A DNA stretch of 64,000 nt from CAVXTF01 sp963701375 (GTDB lineage Bacteria > Actinomycetota > Acidimicrobiia > Acidimicrobiales > CAVXTF01): contig CAVOZT010000003.1 of NCBI GenBank assembly GCA_963701375.1, forward strand, positions 310,001 to 374,000. The letters run 5' to 3'. Under the pieces are notes generated by a model, which did not search any database, was not told the DNA's origin, and saw nothing but the letters and a program-made list of their open reading frames with translations. The position numbers were made by a program, and so were the translations under genes. Below, one piece after another: positions 25,887-35,611 of the stretch. How positions within the stretch are numbered: position 1 is the first letter of the stretch; each line of letters begins with the position of its first letter.

Positions 25887-27706
25887 GTCGTCGCCTTCGC
25901 GCCAGCGCCGTCCTCGGTGCGACCTTCCGAGTAAAGACTGCTGTCGCGGAAACGGTTCGTGATCGGCATGCGCCGATCCTTGCCGAATGCCCGCTCGGTT
26001 ATACGAACCCCGGGAGGCGACTGTCGCCTCTTGTACTCCGCCAAGTCGACCAGTCGGGCGACGCGCTTCACAAGATCCGGATCCGCTCCTGCGGCAACGA
26101 GGTCGGCGATGGACTCATCCTGCTCGACGAGGGCGGCGAGCAGCGGATCGAGCACGTCATATGCGGGCAGCGAATCGTCGTCGCGTTGGTCGGGCCGGAG
26201 TTCTGCAGAAGGCGGTTTGTCCAACACCGAGACCGGAATGAGGTCCCGCCCCGCCCGGCGGTTGCGATACCGGCAGAGTCTGTATACGAGAGTCTTCGGT
26301 ACGTCGCGGATCACCGCGAACCCACCTGCAGAGTCTCCATACAAAGTCGAGTATCCGACAGCGAGCTCGCTCTTGTTTCCAGTCGTGAGCACGATCCAGC
26401 CGGGTCGTGCGTTCGACATCGCCATCAAGACAACGCCGCGGATTCGTGACTGGAGGTTCTCGTCAGTGAGGCCGCTCGGCACCCCGCCCAACACCGGGGT
26501 AAGCAGTGCGGCGAAAGCCTGATGAGCCGTTTCGATCGAGGCAACCTGCAGTTCTATGCCGAGGTTCGCCGCGAGCTCTGCTGCGTCGGTGACAGAGCCC
26601 GCGCTCGAGTAGCGCGAGGGCAGTGCGATGCCGTGCACGTTCGCGGCTCCGAGCGCGTCGGTGGCAATGGTTGCCACGAGCGAGGAGTCGACTCCCCCGG
26701 ACATGGCGATGACCGCGTCCGTGAACCCGTTCTTCTTGAGGTAATCACGGGTTCCGACGGTTAGCGCCTCGTAGATCTCCGCCTCCTCGTCGAGGGGATC
26801 GAGACGCACCGGCGGGCGGCGGTAGACCGGATCGCGAGGAGACGAGCTCAGTCTGACCACTTCGACCGCGTCCTTATGCTCAACTTGCGGCTCGTCGGGC
26901 AACTCGATGTCAGCGATCAGGACTTCTTCTCGAAATTGCACCGCCTCGGCGATGATCTTCCCTTGGCGGTCGACCAGGACCGAGCCTCCGTCGAACACAA
27001 GCTCGTCCTGACCACCTACCTGGTTCACGTACCCGATCGCACAACCTGCTTCAGCTACACGCTCCTCGAGCACCGCGAGCCGGTCGAACCTGCGACCGAT
27101 CGAGTAAGGAGAGGCGTTCAAATTGACGACGAGTTGCGCTTCTTCGGCGCCGAGCTCGGCGACGGGTCCACAACGAAACCAAAGGTCCTCGCATATAGAC
27201 ACACCGACTCTCACACCTGCGACCTCGAAAGCGAGAGGGTCACCGGATCCCGGCGCAAACCAGCGCTCCTCGTCGAACACGCCATAGTTGGGAAGGCGCC
27301 TCTTGTAGTACAAGCTCGCCACACGGCCCGATACGCATACGGCGGCGGCGTTTCTGAGTCGACGAGGATCACCGCGCAACGCCTCGTCGCGACTCGCCCT
27401 TCCGGTCCCGGCTGCGGCTGCCCCCTCCCGGTCCGCTCCTGCGATGTCCACGAAGCCGACCACCGCCACGCAGTCGGCGGTGCCTTGCGCCACCCGCTCG
27501 AGCCCCTCGAGGTTCGCCGCGACGAATGCCGGCTTCAGTAATAGGTCCTCCGGTGGGTAACCCGTGAGAGCCAGTTCGGGAAACGCGGCCAGATCACACC
27601 CGGCCTCGTCCGCCACCCGTAGAGCCGCCAGCACACGCTCCACGTTTCCGTCGACGTCGCCGACCACGGTATCGAGCTGACACAGCGCGACCCTGACGCG
27701 CCCCAT
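25883..27706 (-). CDS. nadE: Glutamine-dependent NAD+ synthetase
   Basis: The two-domain enzyme has about 607 residues. The N-terminal glutaminase (nitrilase fold) shows its triad: Glu44 in FPELALTGYPPEDLL, Lys in YYKRRLPNYGVFDE and Cys in VSICEDLWF. The C-terminal ATP-dependent synthetase has the P-loop-like SGGVDSS near residue 335 and GIALPSRYSS. It amidates nicotinic acid adenine dinucleotide to NAD+ with glutamine nitrogen. The ATG at 27706 is used because the nitrilase fold starts there (MGRVRVALCQLDTVVGD). It is divergent from glnE. Confidence 0.96.
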   Translation of the reverse strand: MGRVRVALCQLDTVVGDVDGNVERVLAALRVADEAGCDLAAFPELALTGYPPEDLLLKPAFVAANLEGLERVAQGTADCVAVVGFVDIAGADREGAAAAGTGRASRDEALRGDPRRLRNAAAVCVSGRVASLYYKRRLPNYGVFDEERWFAPGSGDPLAFEVAGVRVGVSICEDLWFRCGPVAELGAEEAQLVVNLNASPYSIGRRFDRLAVLEERVAEAGCAIGYVNQVGGQDELVFDGGSVLVDRQGKIIAEAVQFREEVLIADIELPDEPQVEHKDAVEVVRLSSSPRDPVYRRPPVRLDPLDEEAEIYEALTVGTRDYLKKNGFTDAVIAMSGGVDSSLVATIATDALGAANVHGIALPSRYSSAGSVTDAAELAANLGIELQVASIETAHQAFAALLTPVLGGVPSGLTDENLQSRIRGVVLMAMSNARPGWIVLTTGNKSELAVGYSTLYGDSAGGFAVIRDVPKTLVYRLCRYRNRRAGRDLIPVSVLDKPPSAELRPDQRDDDSLPAYDVLDPLLAALVEQDESIADLVAAGADPDLVKRVARLVDLAEYKRRQSPPGVRITERAFGKDRRMPITNRFRDSSLYSEGRTEDGAGAKATT

Positions 27707-27787
27707 CCAAACGAGCCTAATGGGGGTCGACCACTTCACTTCTTGCCAACGGCCACGACGCTGCCGGCTTGAGACCCCTGGCCTGGC

Positions 27788-30661
27788 ATGCTGCATCAGG
27801 TGCCCAACTCCGTCGCCGACTCACTGCTCGCGCTCGCAGCGCGCAGTGCCGCGCCCGAAAGGGTCGTGTTGGCCTTCTCGCGTCTGGGAGACGAGTTGCC
27901 GGACCAGCTCGACTCGATGCTCGACAGCGGTGAGCCGAACGATCACGCACGGGCCTTCGTGGCCGTCGTGGCAGCGAGCGATTCGCTCGGCCGTCTTTGC
28001 ATCACCGAGAGCCGGGCACACGAGGTCCTCCGTGACCTCGACCAAAAGGTCAGCCTGAATTGGGTGGACGAACAGTCGCTCGCTCTCGTCCACCGACTCG
28101 ACGTCCTCCGGATCGCGGCCCGCGACCTGCTCGGGCGGGACTCGTTCGACGAGGTGACCCGAGCTCTTTCCGAATCCGCCTCCCGGGTTCTCGACGCATC
28201 GATCGAGCTTGCGGGAAAGGGCGACGGCGAATTGGCCGTGATCGGGATGGGAAAGCTCGGGGGCGGAGAGCTCAATTATGCGAGCGACGTCGATTTCATG
28301 TTCGTCACGGCCCCGTCGGCCGACGACGACAGGGCAAAGCGTGTCGTTTCGGCCGCCAGGTACTCGTTTCGGGTGGACACCGACCTGAGGCCCGAGGGCA
28401 GGTCGGGCCCGCTCACGAGGACGTTGGACGGGTACCGCGCCTATTGGAGTCGCTGGGCGCAGACGTGGGAGTTCCAGGCTCTGATAAAGGCGCGCCCCGT
28501 AGCGGGGCACCCCGACCTCGGGGCGCAGTTCTTCGACGCCGCCCAAACCTTGGTGTGGGACCGCTCCTACAGCGCGGATGAACTCGCCTTGATCCGGCGG
28601 CTCAAAGCGCGCTCGGAAGCCTTGGTCGCAAGCCGCGGGATATCCGATCGCGAGCTGAAAAGGGGACCGGGCGGAATACGCGACGTCGAATTCGCCGTGC
28701 AGCTCCTTCAGCTCGTCCACGGTCGGCGCGATCCCTCTATCCGCGCTCAGTCGACGCTCGTGGCCCTTTCCGAGCTCTCTGCTTCGGGATATGTGGACGT
28801 CGAGCAATCGTCTTCGCTTGCCAAGGCCTATCGGTTTCTGCGCACCGTGGAGCACAGGCTGCAACTGGTCGAGGAGCAACAGACGCATACGGTGCCCACC
28901 GAGCCCCGCACCAAGGAACGCCTGGCGCGTGTGCTCGGGTTCGAGGACGCACCGGGGGCGACGGCCACGGCACAGTTCGAAGAAGCCTTGCGGACGTGCA
29001 GGAACGACGTTCGGTCCTTGCACGAAAGGCTTTTCTTCCGACCCCTCCTCGAGGCGTTCGCCGCCCAACCGGCCGGCGACAAGCAGGCAGAGATAGGGGA
29101 CCGCTCGGGTCGTGTGTCGGTGGGACAGAGCGGGATGTCGCCCGATCAGATCGCTGACCGGCTGCGGGCATTCGGCTTCGGCGACGCCGAACGGACCAAG
29201 GCGGCGGTTGACGAGCTCGCGCAAGGCCTCACCCGCAGCTCGCGCCTCATGGGGCAGATGTTTCCTCTTCTGCTCGACTGGTTGTCCCTCACGCCTGACC
29301 CGGACCTTGGCCTGTTGGGACTGCGAAACCTCGCTCTTCATCCCCACCACCGTTCGCGGCTCGTCACCACATTCCGCGAGTCACCGGAGGCAGCGAGACG
29401 CCTCTGCCTGCTTCTTGGATCGAGCCGGACTCTGGGTGAAGCCGTGGCCCACAACCCCGAGTTGATGTCGCGTCTCGGCGACGACGACGCGCTCGCGTTG
29501 AGCGACCGCAGCGAACTACAGGCCGAACTATTGGATCGAATGCGCATCGGCAGCGATCCAAACGGACGGCGAGGTCGGCTGTTGCGCTTCCACGAGGAAC
29601 AATTCGTCCGCATAGCCGCACGCGATCTGCTCGACACTGACGACGTCTCGACGACTGCGAGCGCACTCAGCACGCTGGCGGAGGTGATCCTCGAGGTTGC
29701 GATCACGCAGGTCGAGCCGGCAGTCCCGTTCTGCATAATCGGACTCGGCCGCTTTGGTGGGGGTGAGCTCTCTTACCAGAGCGATCTCGACGTGATCTTC
29801 GTTCATGCACCTTCGGAAAACAGCAAGTCGACCGAACCGAAAGGTCCACGCGCCGACGACTTCGTTCAATCGAGAGCGGCGCATCCAACGGCTACGGCAG
29901 GCCCGGGCGAGCTGGCCGCAGAGAGGCTGTTGCGGCTCATCCACGGATCTAGTCCGGCCGAACGGATCTTCAACGTCGACCTGGGGTTGCGCCCGGAAGG
30001 CGGTCAAGGGCGTCTTTCGCGCGACAACGACGGGTTCTCGGTCTATTTCGAGCGCTGGGCGCAGACCTGGGAACGCCAGGCGCTCTTGAGGGCACGGATC
30101 GTCGCCGGGGACCGATCGATCGGCGAGCAGTTTTTGGAACTGGCCCATCGCTTCGTCTGGGAACCTCCGATCGGCGAGGACGAGGTAGCAGAGATCCGGA
30201 GGATGAAAGCGCGCATCGAGCGGGAGCGGATTCCCGCCGGCGAGGACCCGCAATTCCACCTGAAGCTCGGCAAGGGCTCGCTTTCCGACGTCGAGTGGAC
30301 TGTGCAGATGCTCCAGCTGTGCAACGGCGTCGAGGGAGCCGGGACGATTGGTACGCTCGCCGAGCTCGAACGCGCGGGCAAGATAACGAGTGCCGATGCA
30401 GCGGCTCTAAGGGATTCCTACCGGTTCTGCGAGCACACCCGGAACAGGTGGCACCTCGTCGGCGCGCTGCCAGGAGGCGCTTCCCCGGGTGACTCCCTGC
30501 CCGCGCAGGCTCATCAGATGTCAAGGCTCGCTCGGAGCCTCGGCACGACTCCGGCGACTCTCCGACAGGACTACAGGCGGGTCACGCGGAGGGCTCGCAG
30601 CGTGATGGAGCGACTGTTCTACGGCATACAGGGGCCGGGAAACGTCAGGATGGATGGGTAG
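27788..30661 (+). CDS. glnE: Bifunctional glutamine synthetase adenylyltransferase/deadenylase
   Basis: The 957-residue protein has two nucleotidyltransferase domains. The first, near residues 150-175, reads GMGKLGGGELNYASDVDFMF (deadenylase half). The second, near 650-675, reads GLGRFGGGELSYQSDLDVIF (adenylylase half). Each is followed by the DLRPEG or DLGLRPEG motif and the RGPGGIRDVEFAVQ or KGSLSDVEWTVQ motif. It controls glutamine synthetase by reversible AMP attachment. Length matches actinobacterial GlnE. It ends ten bases before the GcvT-like gene, so they may be cotranscribed. Confidence 0.96.
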   Translation: MLHQVPNSVADSLLALAARSAAPERVVLAFSRLGDELPDQLDSMLDSGEPNDHARAFVAVVAASDSLGRLCITESRAHEVLRDLDQKVSLNWVDEQSLALVHRLDVLRIAARDLLGRDSFDEVTRALSESASRVLDASIELAGKGDGELAVIGMGKLGGGELNYASDVDFMFVTAPSADDDRAKRVVSAARYSFRVDTDLRPEGRSGPLTRTLDGYRAYWSRWAQTWEFQALIKARPVAGHPDLGAQFFDAAQTLVWDRSYSADELALIRRLKARSEALVASRGISDRELKRGPGGIRDVEFAVQLLQLVHGRRDPSIRAQSTLVALSELSASGYVDVEQSSSLAKAYRFLRTVEHRLQLVEEQQTHTVPTEPRTKERLARVLGFEDAPGATATAQFEEALRTCRNDVRSLHERLFFRPLLEAFAAQPAGDKQAEIGDRSGRVSVGQSGMSPDQIADRLRAFGFGDAERTKAAVDELAQGLTRSSRLMGQMFPLLLDWLSLTPDPDLGLLGLRNLALHPHHRSRLVTTFRESPEAARRLCLLLGSSRTLGEAVAHNPELMSRLGDDDALALSDRSELQAELLDRMRIGSDPNGRRGRLLRFHEEQFVRIAARDLLDTDDVSTTASALSTLAEVILEVAITQVEPAVPFCIIGLGRFGGGELSYQSDLDVIFVHAPSENSKSTEPKGPRADDFVQSRAAHPTATAGPGELAAERLLRLIHGSSPAERIFNVDLGLRPEGGQGRLSRDNDGFSVYFERWAQTWERQALLRARIVAGDRSIGEQFLELAHRFVWEPPIGEDEVAEIRRMKARIERERIPAGEDPQFHLKLGKGSLSDVEWTVQMLQLCNGVEGAGTIGTLAELERAGKITSADAAALRDSYRFCEHTRNRWHLVGALPGGASPGDSLPAQAHQMSRLARSLGTTPATLRQDYRRVTRRARSVMERLFYGIQGPGNVRMDG

Positions 30662-30670
30662 AGTTCGCGC

Positions 30671-31768
30671 ATGGCAACAGATTCAATCCGAAGCCCGTTC
30701 TACGAGATCGCAGCTTCTCTCGGCGCTACTTTCATGGAGGAAGCAGGATGGTATTGGACCGAGGGTTTCGGGGATGAGGACGCCGAGTATCGAGGTGTGC
30801 GCGACGACCTCGGCGTATGGGACGTCTCACCTCTCAACAAATGGGAGTTCCGAGGTTCCGACTCGCTGGCGGCGGCGCAGAAGATTCACACCGCGAACGT
30901 CCTAGGGCTAGGTGTAGGTCAAGTCCGTTACGGCGCGTTGTGTGATCCCGAAGGCCTGATGATCGACGACGGCACAGTGTTCCGCCTCGCCGACCGCGTC
31001 TGGGTCATGACCAACGGCTCGGACCACGCCAGCCACTTCGCCGATGCGACCAGAGGACTCGACGTCAACGTCGAGGCCGTCACTTTGACGATGCCACACC
31101 TCGGACTGCAAGGCCCGCGAGCACGCGAAGCACTCGGTCCAGTGTGTGAAGCGGACATCTCCGGCCTTGGGTATTTCCGATTCTTCCCTGAGCCGACGAA
31201 GGTCGGGGGCGTGCCGTGCTACGTGTCGCGCACGGGTTTCGGCGGAGAGCTCGGTTACGAACTGTTTTGCCGGCCCGAACATGCTGCCGACCTGTGGGAC
31301 GTCGCAGTGTCGCTGATGAACGCTCGACCCTTCGGGGTAGGCGTCCTCGAGAGCCTGAGGGTCGAGGCGGGGCTCGTGGTCCTCGACTACGACTATTCCG
31401 CTCACGAGCGCACCCCTTACGATCTGTCGTTCGACCGCTTCGTGGCTCTCGGTAGCGTGGAATTCGTCGGCTGCGAGGCGCTCGAGTCCATCGCCCCCAA
31501 CCCGCCACGCCGTCTCAAGACGCTCAGGCTCGAGGGCAACGAGTTGCCCGACTACGGAGTAGAGGTGACACGCGGCGGCGAGCCGGTCGGCACTCTGACG
31601 AGCCCCGCTCTGAGCCCACGCTTCGGTCAGATCGCTCTCGCAATTCTCGAAACCGGCGTGTCGGCCGACGGAGAGAAAGTCGAGGTAACCGTGGGAGACA
31701 GAACCGTGCCCGCGGTCGTTGCTCCTCTTGCGATCTACGACCCGGAAAAGAAGCGCCCGCGCGCCTAG
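30671..31768 (+). CDS. GcvT/aminomethyltransferase-family folate enzyme
   Basis: The 365-residue protein shows the GcvT fold: YRGVRDDLGVWDVSPLNKWEFRG at about residues 40-62, GQVRYGALCDPEGLMIDDGTVFRL, then GFGGELGYELFC and a C-terminal GEPVGTLTSPALSPRFGQIALAIL. The family transfers one-carbon units via tetrahydrofolate. No glycine-cleavage partners (gcvH, gcvP) are nearby, so it may be a demethylase or another GcvT-like enzyme rather than the T protein. It ends four bases inside the convergent MBL gene. Confidence 0.87.
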   Translation: MATDSIRSPFYEIAASLGATFMEEAGWYWTEGFGDEDAEYRGVRDDLGVWDVSPLNKWEFRGSDSLAAAQKIHTANVLGLGVGQVRYGALCDPEGLMIDDGTVFRLADRVWVMTNGSDHASHFADATRGLDVNVEAVTLTMPHLGLQGPRAREALGPVCEADISGLGYFRFFPEPTKVGGVPCYVSRTGFGGELGYELFCRPEHAADLWDVAVSLMNARPFGVGVLESLRVEAGLVVLDYDYSAHERTPYDLSFDRFVALGSVEFVGCEALESIAPNPPRRLKTLRLEGNELPDYGVEVTRGGEPVGTLTSPALSPRFGQIALAILETGVSADGEKVEVTVGDRTVPAVVAPLAIYDPEKKRPRA

Positions 31769-32502
31769 GAAGGTGACGTGCCGTCGTCTAGGTATTGAGA
31801 TTCGTATTCGTCAGCGAGAAGATTCAGTGCCGACGCACCGTCACCTGAGAACGACGAACCGTGCATCAAGGCGAGCGTCGTCGGTTCGAGATCACCAAGC
31901 CGCCTCATGACTTCGGCTGTATCAGGAGCCAAAGAGGATGCCCGGAACATCGCCTCGGCGTGCATCGCCGGTGCGACTATGTCTTGGGTCGTGATGGGCG
32001 GTCCAGCGCCGAAATGAGTGAAGAGATCGCCGCACAGCAAGGTACGAGTCGTCTCCTCGTATAGCACGCGTGCTTCCCAGCCATGTGGCACATGCGGAGT
32101 GTCGAGATGGCGTACCCGTTTGCCTCCAAGATCCAGAATCTCTCCGTCGGCAAGTGCTCTTGGCGGCCTGTCTGCCAGATCGTTGAGCGAAACCAGGCAG
32201 CCAACTTGCCCGTGGGCCACCTCCGCTGAAGGAGAGGCCGACAGCCACTGATTCATCGATCCGCACTCGTCCGCTTCGACGTGCCCGAAGGTAATCCAGC
32301 GCAGCCGTTCTACAGGAAGGACCTTTGAGATCGCCTCCGATACGACCGGAAACATTGCTCGTAGACCGGTATGAAATAGCAAAGGCTCGTCTGCGTCGAT
32401 CAGGAATTGATTGAATGTCAACCCTGCGGGTGGCGCCACTTCGGGGATAAGCGTAGAGATCCGGTAGATACCCTCTGTAATCTCGTCGATGCGCGTATCC
32501 AT
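31765..32502 (-). CDS. MBL-fold protein of the flavodiiron (ODP) type
   Basis: The 245-residue metallo-beta-lactamase fold has, instead of HxHxDH, the motif GHVEADECGSM at about residues 71-81, which matches the HxExD ligand pattern of oxygen-binding diiron proteins. Later ligands fit LDTPHVPHGWEARVLYEETTRTLLCGDLF and ALMHGSSF. There is no flavodoxin domain, so it is the stand-alone ODP form, perhaps reducing O2, NO or peroxides with a separate electron donor (inference). It lies directly after the MDMPI-type gene, sharing one base, on the same strand. Confidence 0.82.
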   Translation of the reverse strand: MDTRIDEITEGIYRISTLIPEVAPPAGLTFNQFLIDADEPLLFHTGLRAMFPVVSEAISKVLPVERLRWITFGHVEADECGSMNQWLSASPSAEVAHGQVGCLVSLNDLADRPPRALADGEILDLGGKRVRHLDTPHVPHGWEARVLYEETTRTLLCGDLFTHFGAGPPITTQDIVAPAMHAEAMFRASSLAPDTAEVMRRLGDLEPTTLALMHGSSFSGDGASALNLLADEYESQYLDDGTSPS

Positions 32503-33257
32503 CAGAAAATCACTTTCGCCGCGAGGATCCCGATGACGTCCGTGGAGCCCCGGCCCGATACGACGCGGCAGAACTCACCGGCGTCGAGCCGCAGGCTCTC
32601 CCCGCCTTCGCCTCGGCGGAAATGCCCTCCTGCCGGCCCGTCCAGTTCCAGGTCGAACGGTTGACCGTGACAGGAGGCCCAATCTGACACGATGGCGGCC
32701 ACAATCCGGCCGTCGTGATCTGCATCGAAGACGAGACTGTGGCCAGTTGCGCCGCAGACGTCGACCCGGTGCATCCAGACGTCGCGTGTGTAGATCGTGT
32801 CGATGAGGTAGCCCAGCGGCATCGAACCGAGCGGTGGAGGGGCTTGTACCCGCACCCACCGACGCATGAACCTCGGCACCCTGCGCCGACCTTTGAGCGC
32901 GTGCCGGACGATCACCTCGATCTTGTCAACCAGTTCGGTCGGTGTCAGATCTGCGCGCTCTGCCACCTGGAGTGCGGTCATTTCGTCGATCATCAAATTG
33001 CCCGTCGCCTTTGCGCGCTTGCTGGCCACGCGCAACTGGTGGACCATGACTCGTAACGATGCGTTCGCCTCCAAATTGCCGAGGTTGTGCGCTACGACCG
33101 CCCGGACGTCCCAAAGTGTGCAGTCGGTGGGACGAGCCCAGTCATCCGGTGCGAGGTCCTGCAGCAGGTCAAGGAATCTGGCGTACTCGTTTGCCGCCAG
33201 GATCATTGCCTCCCGGTGATCGGGGAGCCTCATCTCACACGCTTCGGTCACGATCAT
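32502..33257 (-). CDS. Mycothiol-dependent maleylpyruvate isomerase-family protein
   Basis: The 251-residue protein has the DinB/MDMPI N-terminal four-helix domain (EYARFLDLLQDLAPDDWARPTDCTLWDVRAVVAHNLG, about residues 25-60; the His is a metal ligand of the fold) and a SCP2-like C-terminal domain. It is expected to act on mycothiol conjugates. It overlaps the TetR stop by four bases and is followed by the ODP-type protein, so a TetR-controlled detoxification operon is likely. The reaction is not determined. Confidence 0.83.
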   Translation of the reverse strand: MIVTEACEMRLPDHREAMILAANEYARFLDLLQDLAPDDWARPTDCTLWDVRAVVAHNLGNLEANASLRVMVHQLRVASKRAKATGNLMIDEMTALQVAERADLTPTELVDKIEVIVRHALKGRRRVPRFMRRWVRVQAPPPLGSMPLGYLIDTIYTRDVWMHRVDVCGATGHSLVFDADHDGRIVAAIVSDWASCHGQPFDLELDGPAGGHFRRGEGGESLRLDAGEFCRVVSGRGSTDVIGILAAKVIF

Positions 33258-33865
33258 TGTGCGTCTCTTTTCTCGGGAGTCTTACCTTTGACATGTGCGA
33301 GGAACATCTCGGAGGCCTCGTCAACCAGCCGCAACCACCGATCGCCACCAGGATCGTTGGCGATCTGCTGATCGGCGAGCCCGGATGTCCAAGCGGTGTA
33401 CAGATCGCGGTGCTCGGCACTGGTAACACCTTCGACCGTGAGCAACTCGTATGCCGCGCTCCAGCACTTCTTCGGCCACCGCATATGACTTGGGAGACGG
33501 AACGAACCCAGGGAGAGTCCGCTGGAACAGGAGTTGATAGCGAGCGGGGTCCTCAGTGCAGAAGTACAGAAACGCGCGCACGCGACCCTTGAAGGCATCT
33601 TCTCCTGATGTCGGATCGAAGATCGCGTCCCGCCGAGCCATCGCCTCGTATCCCTGCTTGAACATGGCGTCGTAGATGGCGTACTTGGAGCCGAAATACG
33701 AGTAGAGGGAAGGGGGCTGCATGCCAACCGCAGCGGCCAGATCGCGGAGTGACAGACCCGCCAGCCCCTCGGCACGAGCAAGCGTCCACGCAGACTCCAG
33801 GATTTCCCGCGGGTAGCCTCATGCCGTTCGGCTCGCCGATCTCGAACAGGATTATCTAATGCCAT
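33254..33865 (-). pseudogene. TetR-family repressor, frame broken twice
   Basis: The coding signal runs through three frames. ATG 33865 opens MALDNPVRDRRAERHEAT. A missing base near the homopolymer 33806-33808 leads to REILESAWTLARAEGLAGLSLRDLAAAVGMQPPSLYSYFGSKYAIYDAMF, a clear TetR DNA-binding domain. A second break near 33453-33458 leads to AYELLTVEGVTSAEHRDLYTAWTSGLADQQIANDP, ending at 33254. The intact protein would be about 203 residues, normal for the family. It overlaps the MDMPI-type gene and probably represses it. Confidence 0.82.
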
Positions 33866-33868
33866 TCG

Positions 33869-33882
33869 GATATTCTTATATC
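33869..33882. promoter_or_regulatory. Short dyad before TetR gene, possible operator
   Basis: GATAT and ATATC flank TCTT, just upstream of the TetR start codon and in the gap shared with the divergent ATP-grasp gene. The position suits an autoregulatory operator. The site is short, so chance cannot be excluded. Confidence 0.35.
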
Positions 33883-34027
33883 GATCGGTAGCCGCTGTCA
33901 ACCGCCGCCCATAACTGGAGTCTTCCGTTGGAACATCCGAGACTCCGGATCAACCTCCTTGAACCCGACCAACGACTGTGAAAATCGTGGTCACGAAATC
34001 AAACGGAAATAGAGGGGTGCGATTCTC

Positions 34028-35611
34028 ATGGCCGTGGGCGACCTGTTCGAGGGCTATCTGGCGTCGTTAGAGAGCTCCGGCCCTCTCGGACGCCCTTACG
34101 ACGAGGTGTTCGACACGCGAGGCGGCTCTTACGATCAATATGCGGACGTCGTCTCCGTCGTGGCAGAGATGAGCTCTGACGACCTGGCCACGAGGGCGCT
34201 TCGTCTGGCACGAGCATTCATGGACCAGGGGGTGACGTTTGACCTAGACGGCGAGGAAAGGCCATTCCCCCTCGACGTGGTCCCCAGGATCTTCACCACG
34301 AAGGAGTGGAAGGTCATCTCGGATGGTGTCGCGCAGCGGGTGAGGGCGCTCGAGGCATTTCTCGACGACATATACAACTCGGCCCGAATCCTTCACGACG
34401 GCTTGATCCCGCACCACCTGATCACGAGCTCTCCCGGTTTTCTGCGCTCGGTGAAAGCAGTCAATCCGCCCAACGGCGTACGGATCCAAGTAGCGGGGAT
34501 CGATATCGTCCGAGACGAAGATGGCTCCTTCGCCGTGCTGGAGGACAATCTCAGGAGCCCGTCGGGCGTGAGCTACGTACTCGCGAACCGGGCAGCCATG
34601 GCCAGGATCCTCCCGGAGATCTTCTGGGGTCAGCGTATCCAGTTGGTAGCGGACTATCCGGCCCGCCTCGTTCAATCACTCAGACGCGCTGCTCCAGCGG
34701 GTGTAGCTGACCCGAACGTGGTCGTGTTGACTCCCGGGGTCTACAACTCTGCTTTTTACGAGCACGCTCTACTCGCACGTCTCATGGGAGTGCACCTGGT
34801 TGAAGGCCGGGATCTCACTTGTCACGGCGTGGACGTCTACCTGCAGACGACGGACGGCGAGGTGCCCGTCCATGTCATCTACAGGCGCGTGGACGACGAG
34901 TACCTCGACCCCTTGCAGTTCAGGCCTGAATCTCTCGTAGGCTGCCCCGGACTAATCAATGCTGCGCGGGCCGGCCGGGTGACGGTAGCGAACGCAATAG
35001 GCAACGGCATAGCCGACGACAAGCTTGTCTATGCGTACGTGCCGGACATGATCCGCTACTACCTCGACGAGAACCCCATCTTGAAGAACGTCGAAACTTA
35101 CCGACTTGTTGACAGCAACGAGCTCGAAAATGCCTTTAAGCGGCGCAATGAACTCGTGTTCAAGCGGGTCGACGGATCTGGCGGCAGGGACATGTTGATA
35201 GGGCCTCACGCAACGACAGATGAGCTCAATCGGATGGAACGGGCGGTCCGTTCCGATCCGCGAGCGTGGATCGCTCAGAGAACGGTGTCACTGTCGACTT
35301 CTCCCACGTGGATAGACGGCCGGATCGTCCCGCGTCGCGTGGATCTCCGACCATTCGCCGTGAACGACGGCGAGAACATCTGGGTGATGCCCGGCGGACT
35401 CACACGAGTAGCTCTTCAAGAGGGAAGCCTCGTGGTCAACTCCTCCCAGGGAGGAGGCTCGAAAGACACGTGGGTCATCGGTGGCTCCCACCCGGCACCC
35501 GTTCATACGGTTGCGACGGGTATTGCCCCAAGCGCCGGTCCCCCAATGGACCTGGGTCCTTCCTTGCATGACGACCGAGGCCAACAACAGCAGCAGCAGC
35601 AGCAGCAATGA
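34028..35611 (+). CDS. Circularly permuted ATP-grasp (DUF404/DUF407) protein
   Basis: The 527-residue protein matches the circularly permuted ATP-grasp family (CP_ATPgrasp): YDEVFDTRGGSYDQYADV near residue 25, VAGIDIVRDEDGSFAVLEDNLRSPSGVSYVLANR near 165, then HVIYRRVDDEYLDPLQFRPESLVGCPGL and VFKRVDGSGGRDMLIGPHA. It is predicted to ligate an amine to a carboxylate; partner gene products are encoded next to it. The C-terminus is a run of nine Gln. It overlaps the Alpha-E gene by four bases (ATGA). Confidence 0.93.
   Translation: MAVGDLFEGYLASLESSGPLGRPYDEVFDTRGGSYDQYADVVSVVAEMSSDDLATRALRLARAFMDQGVTFDLDGEERPFPLDVVPRIFTTKEWKVISDGVAQRVRALEAFLDDIYNSARILHDGLIPHHLITSSPGFLRSVKAVNPPNGVRIQVAGIDIVRDEDGSFAVLEDNLRSPSGVSYVLANRAAMARILPEIFWGQRIQLVADYPARLVQSLRRAAPAGVADPNVVVLTPGVYNSAFYEHALLARLMGVHLVEGRDLTCHGVDVYLQTTDGEVPVHVIYRRVDDEYLDPLQFRPESLVGCPGLINAARAGRVTVANAIGNGIADDKLVYAYVPDMIRYYLDENPILKNVETYRLVDSNELENAFKRRNELVFKRVDGSGGRDMLIGPHATTDELNRMERAVRSDPRAWIAQRTVSLSTSPTWIDGRIVPRRVDLRPFAVNDGENIWVMPGGLTRVALQEGSLVVNSSQGGGSKDTWVIGGSHPAPVHTVATGIAPSAGPPMDLGPSLHDDRGQQQQQQQQQ
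35582..35608 (+). repeat. CAG/CAA trinucleotide array at ATP-grasp C-terminus
   Basis: Nine glutamine codons in a row (two CAA, six CAG, one CAA) end the ATP-grasp gene and directly abut the ATGA junction with the next gene. Slippage would change tail length by whole residues without breaking the frame. Confidence 0.9.

Noticed and set aside
27821..29350. 509-residue open frame opposite glnE
   Set aside because: The glnE frame has two complete NTase motifs; the opposite frame has no motif and no ribosome binding site.
30662..30670. Glycine riboswitch before the GcvT-like gene
   Set aside because: Only nine bases separate it from glnE; there is no room.
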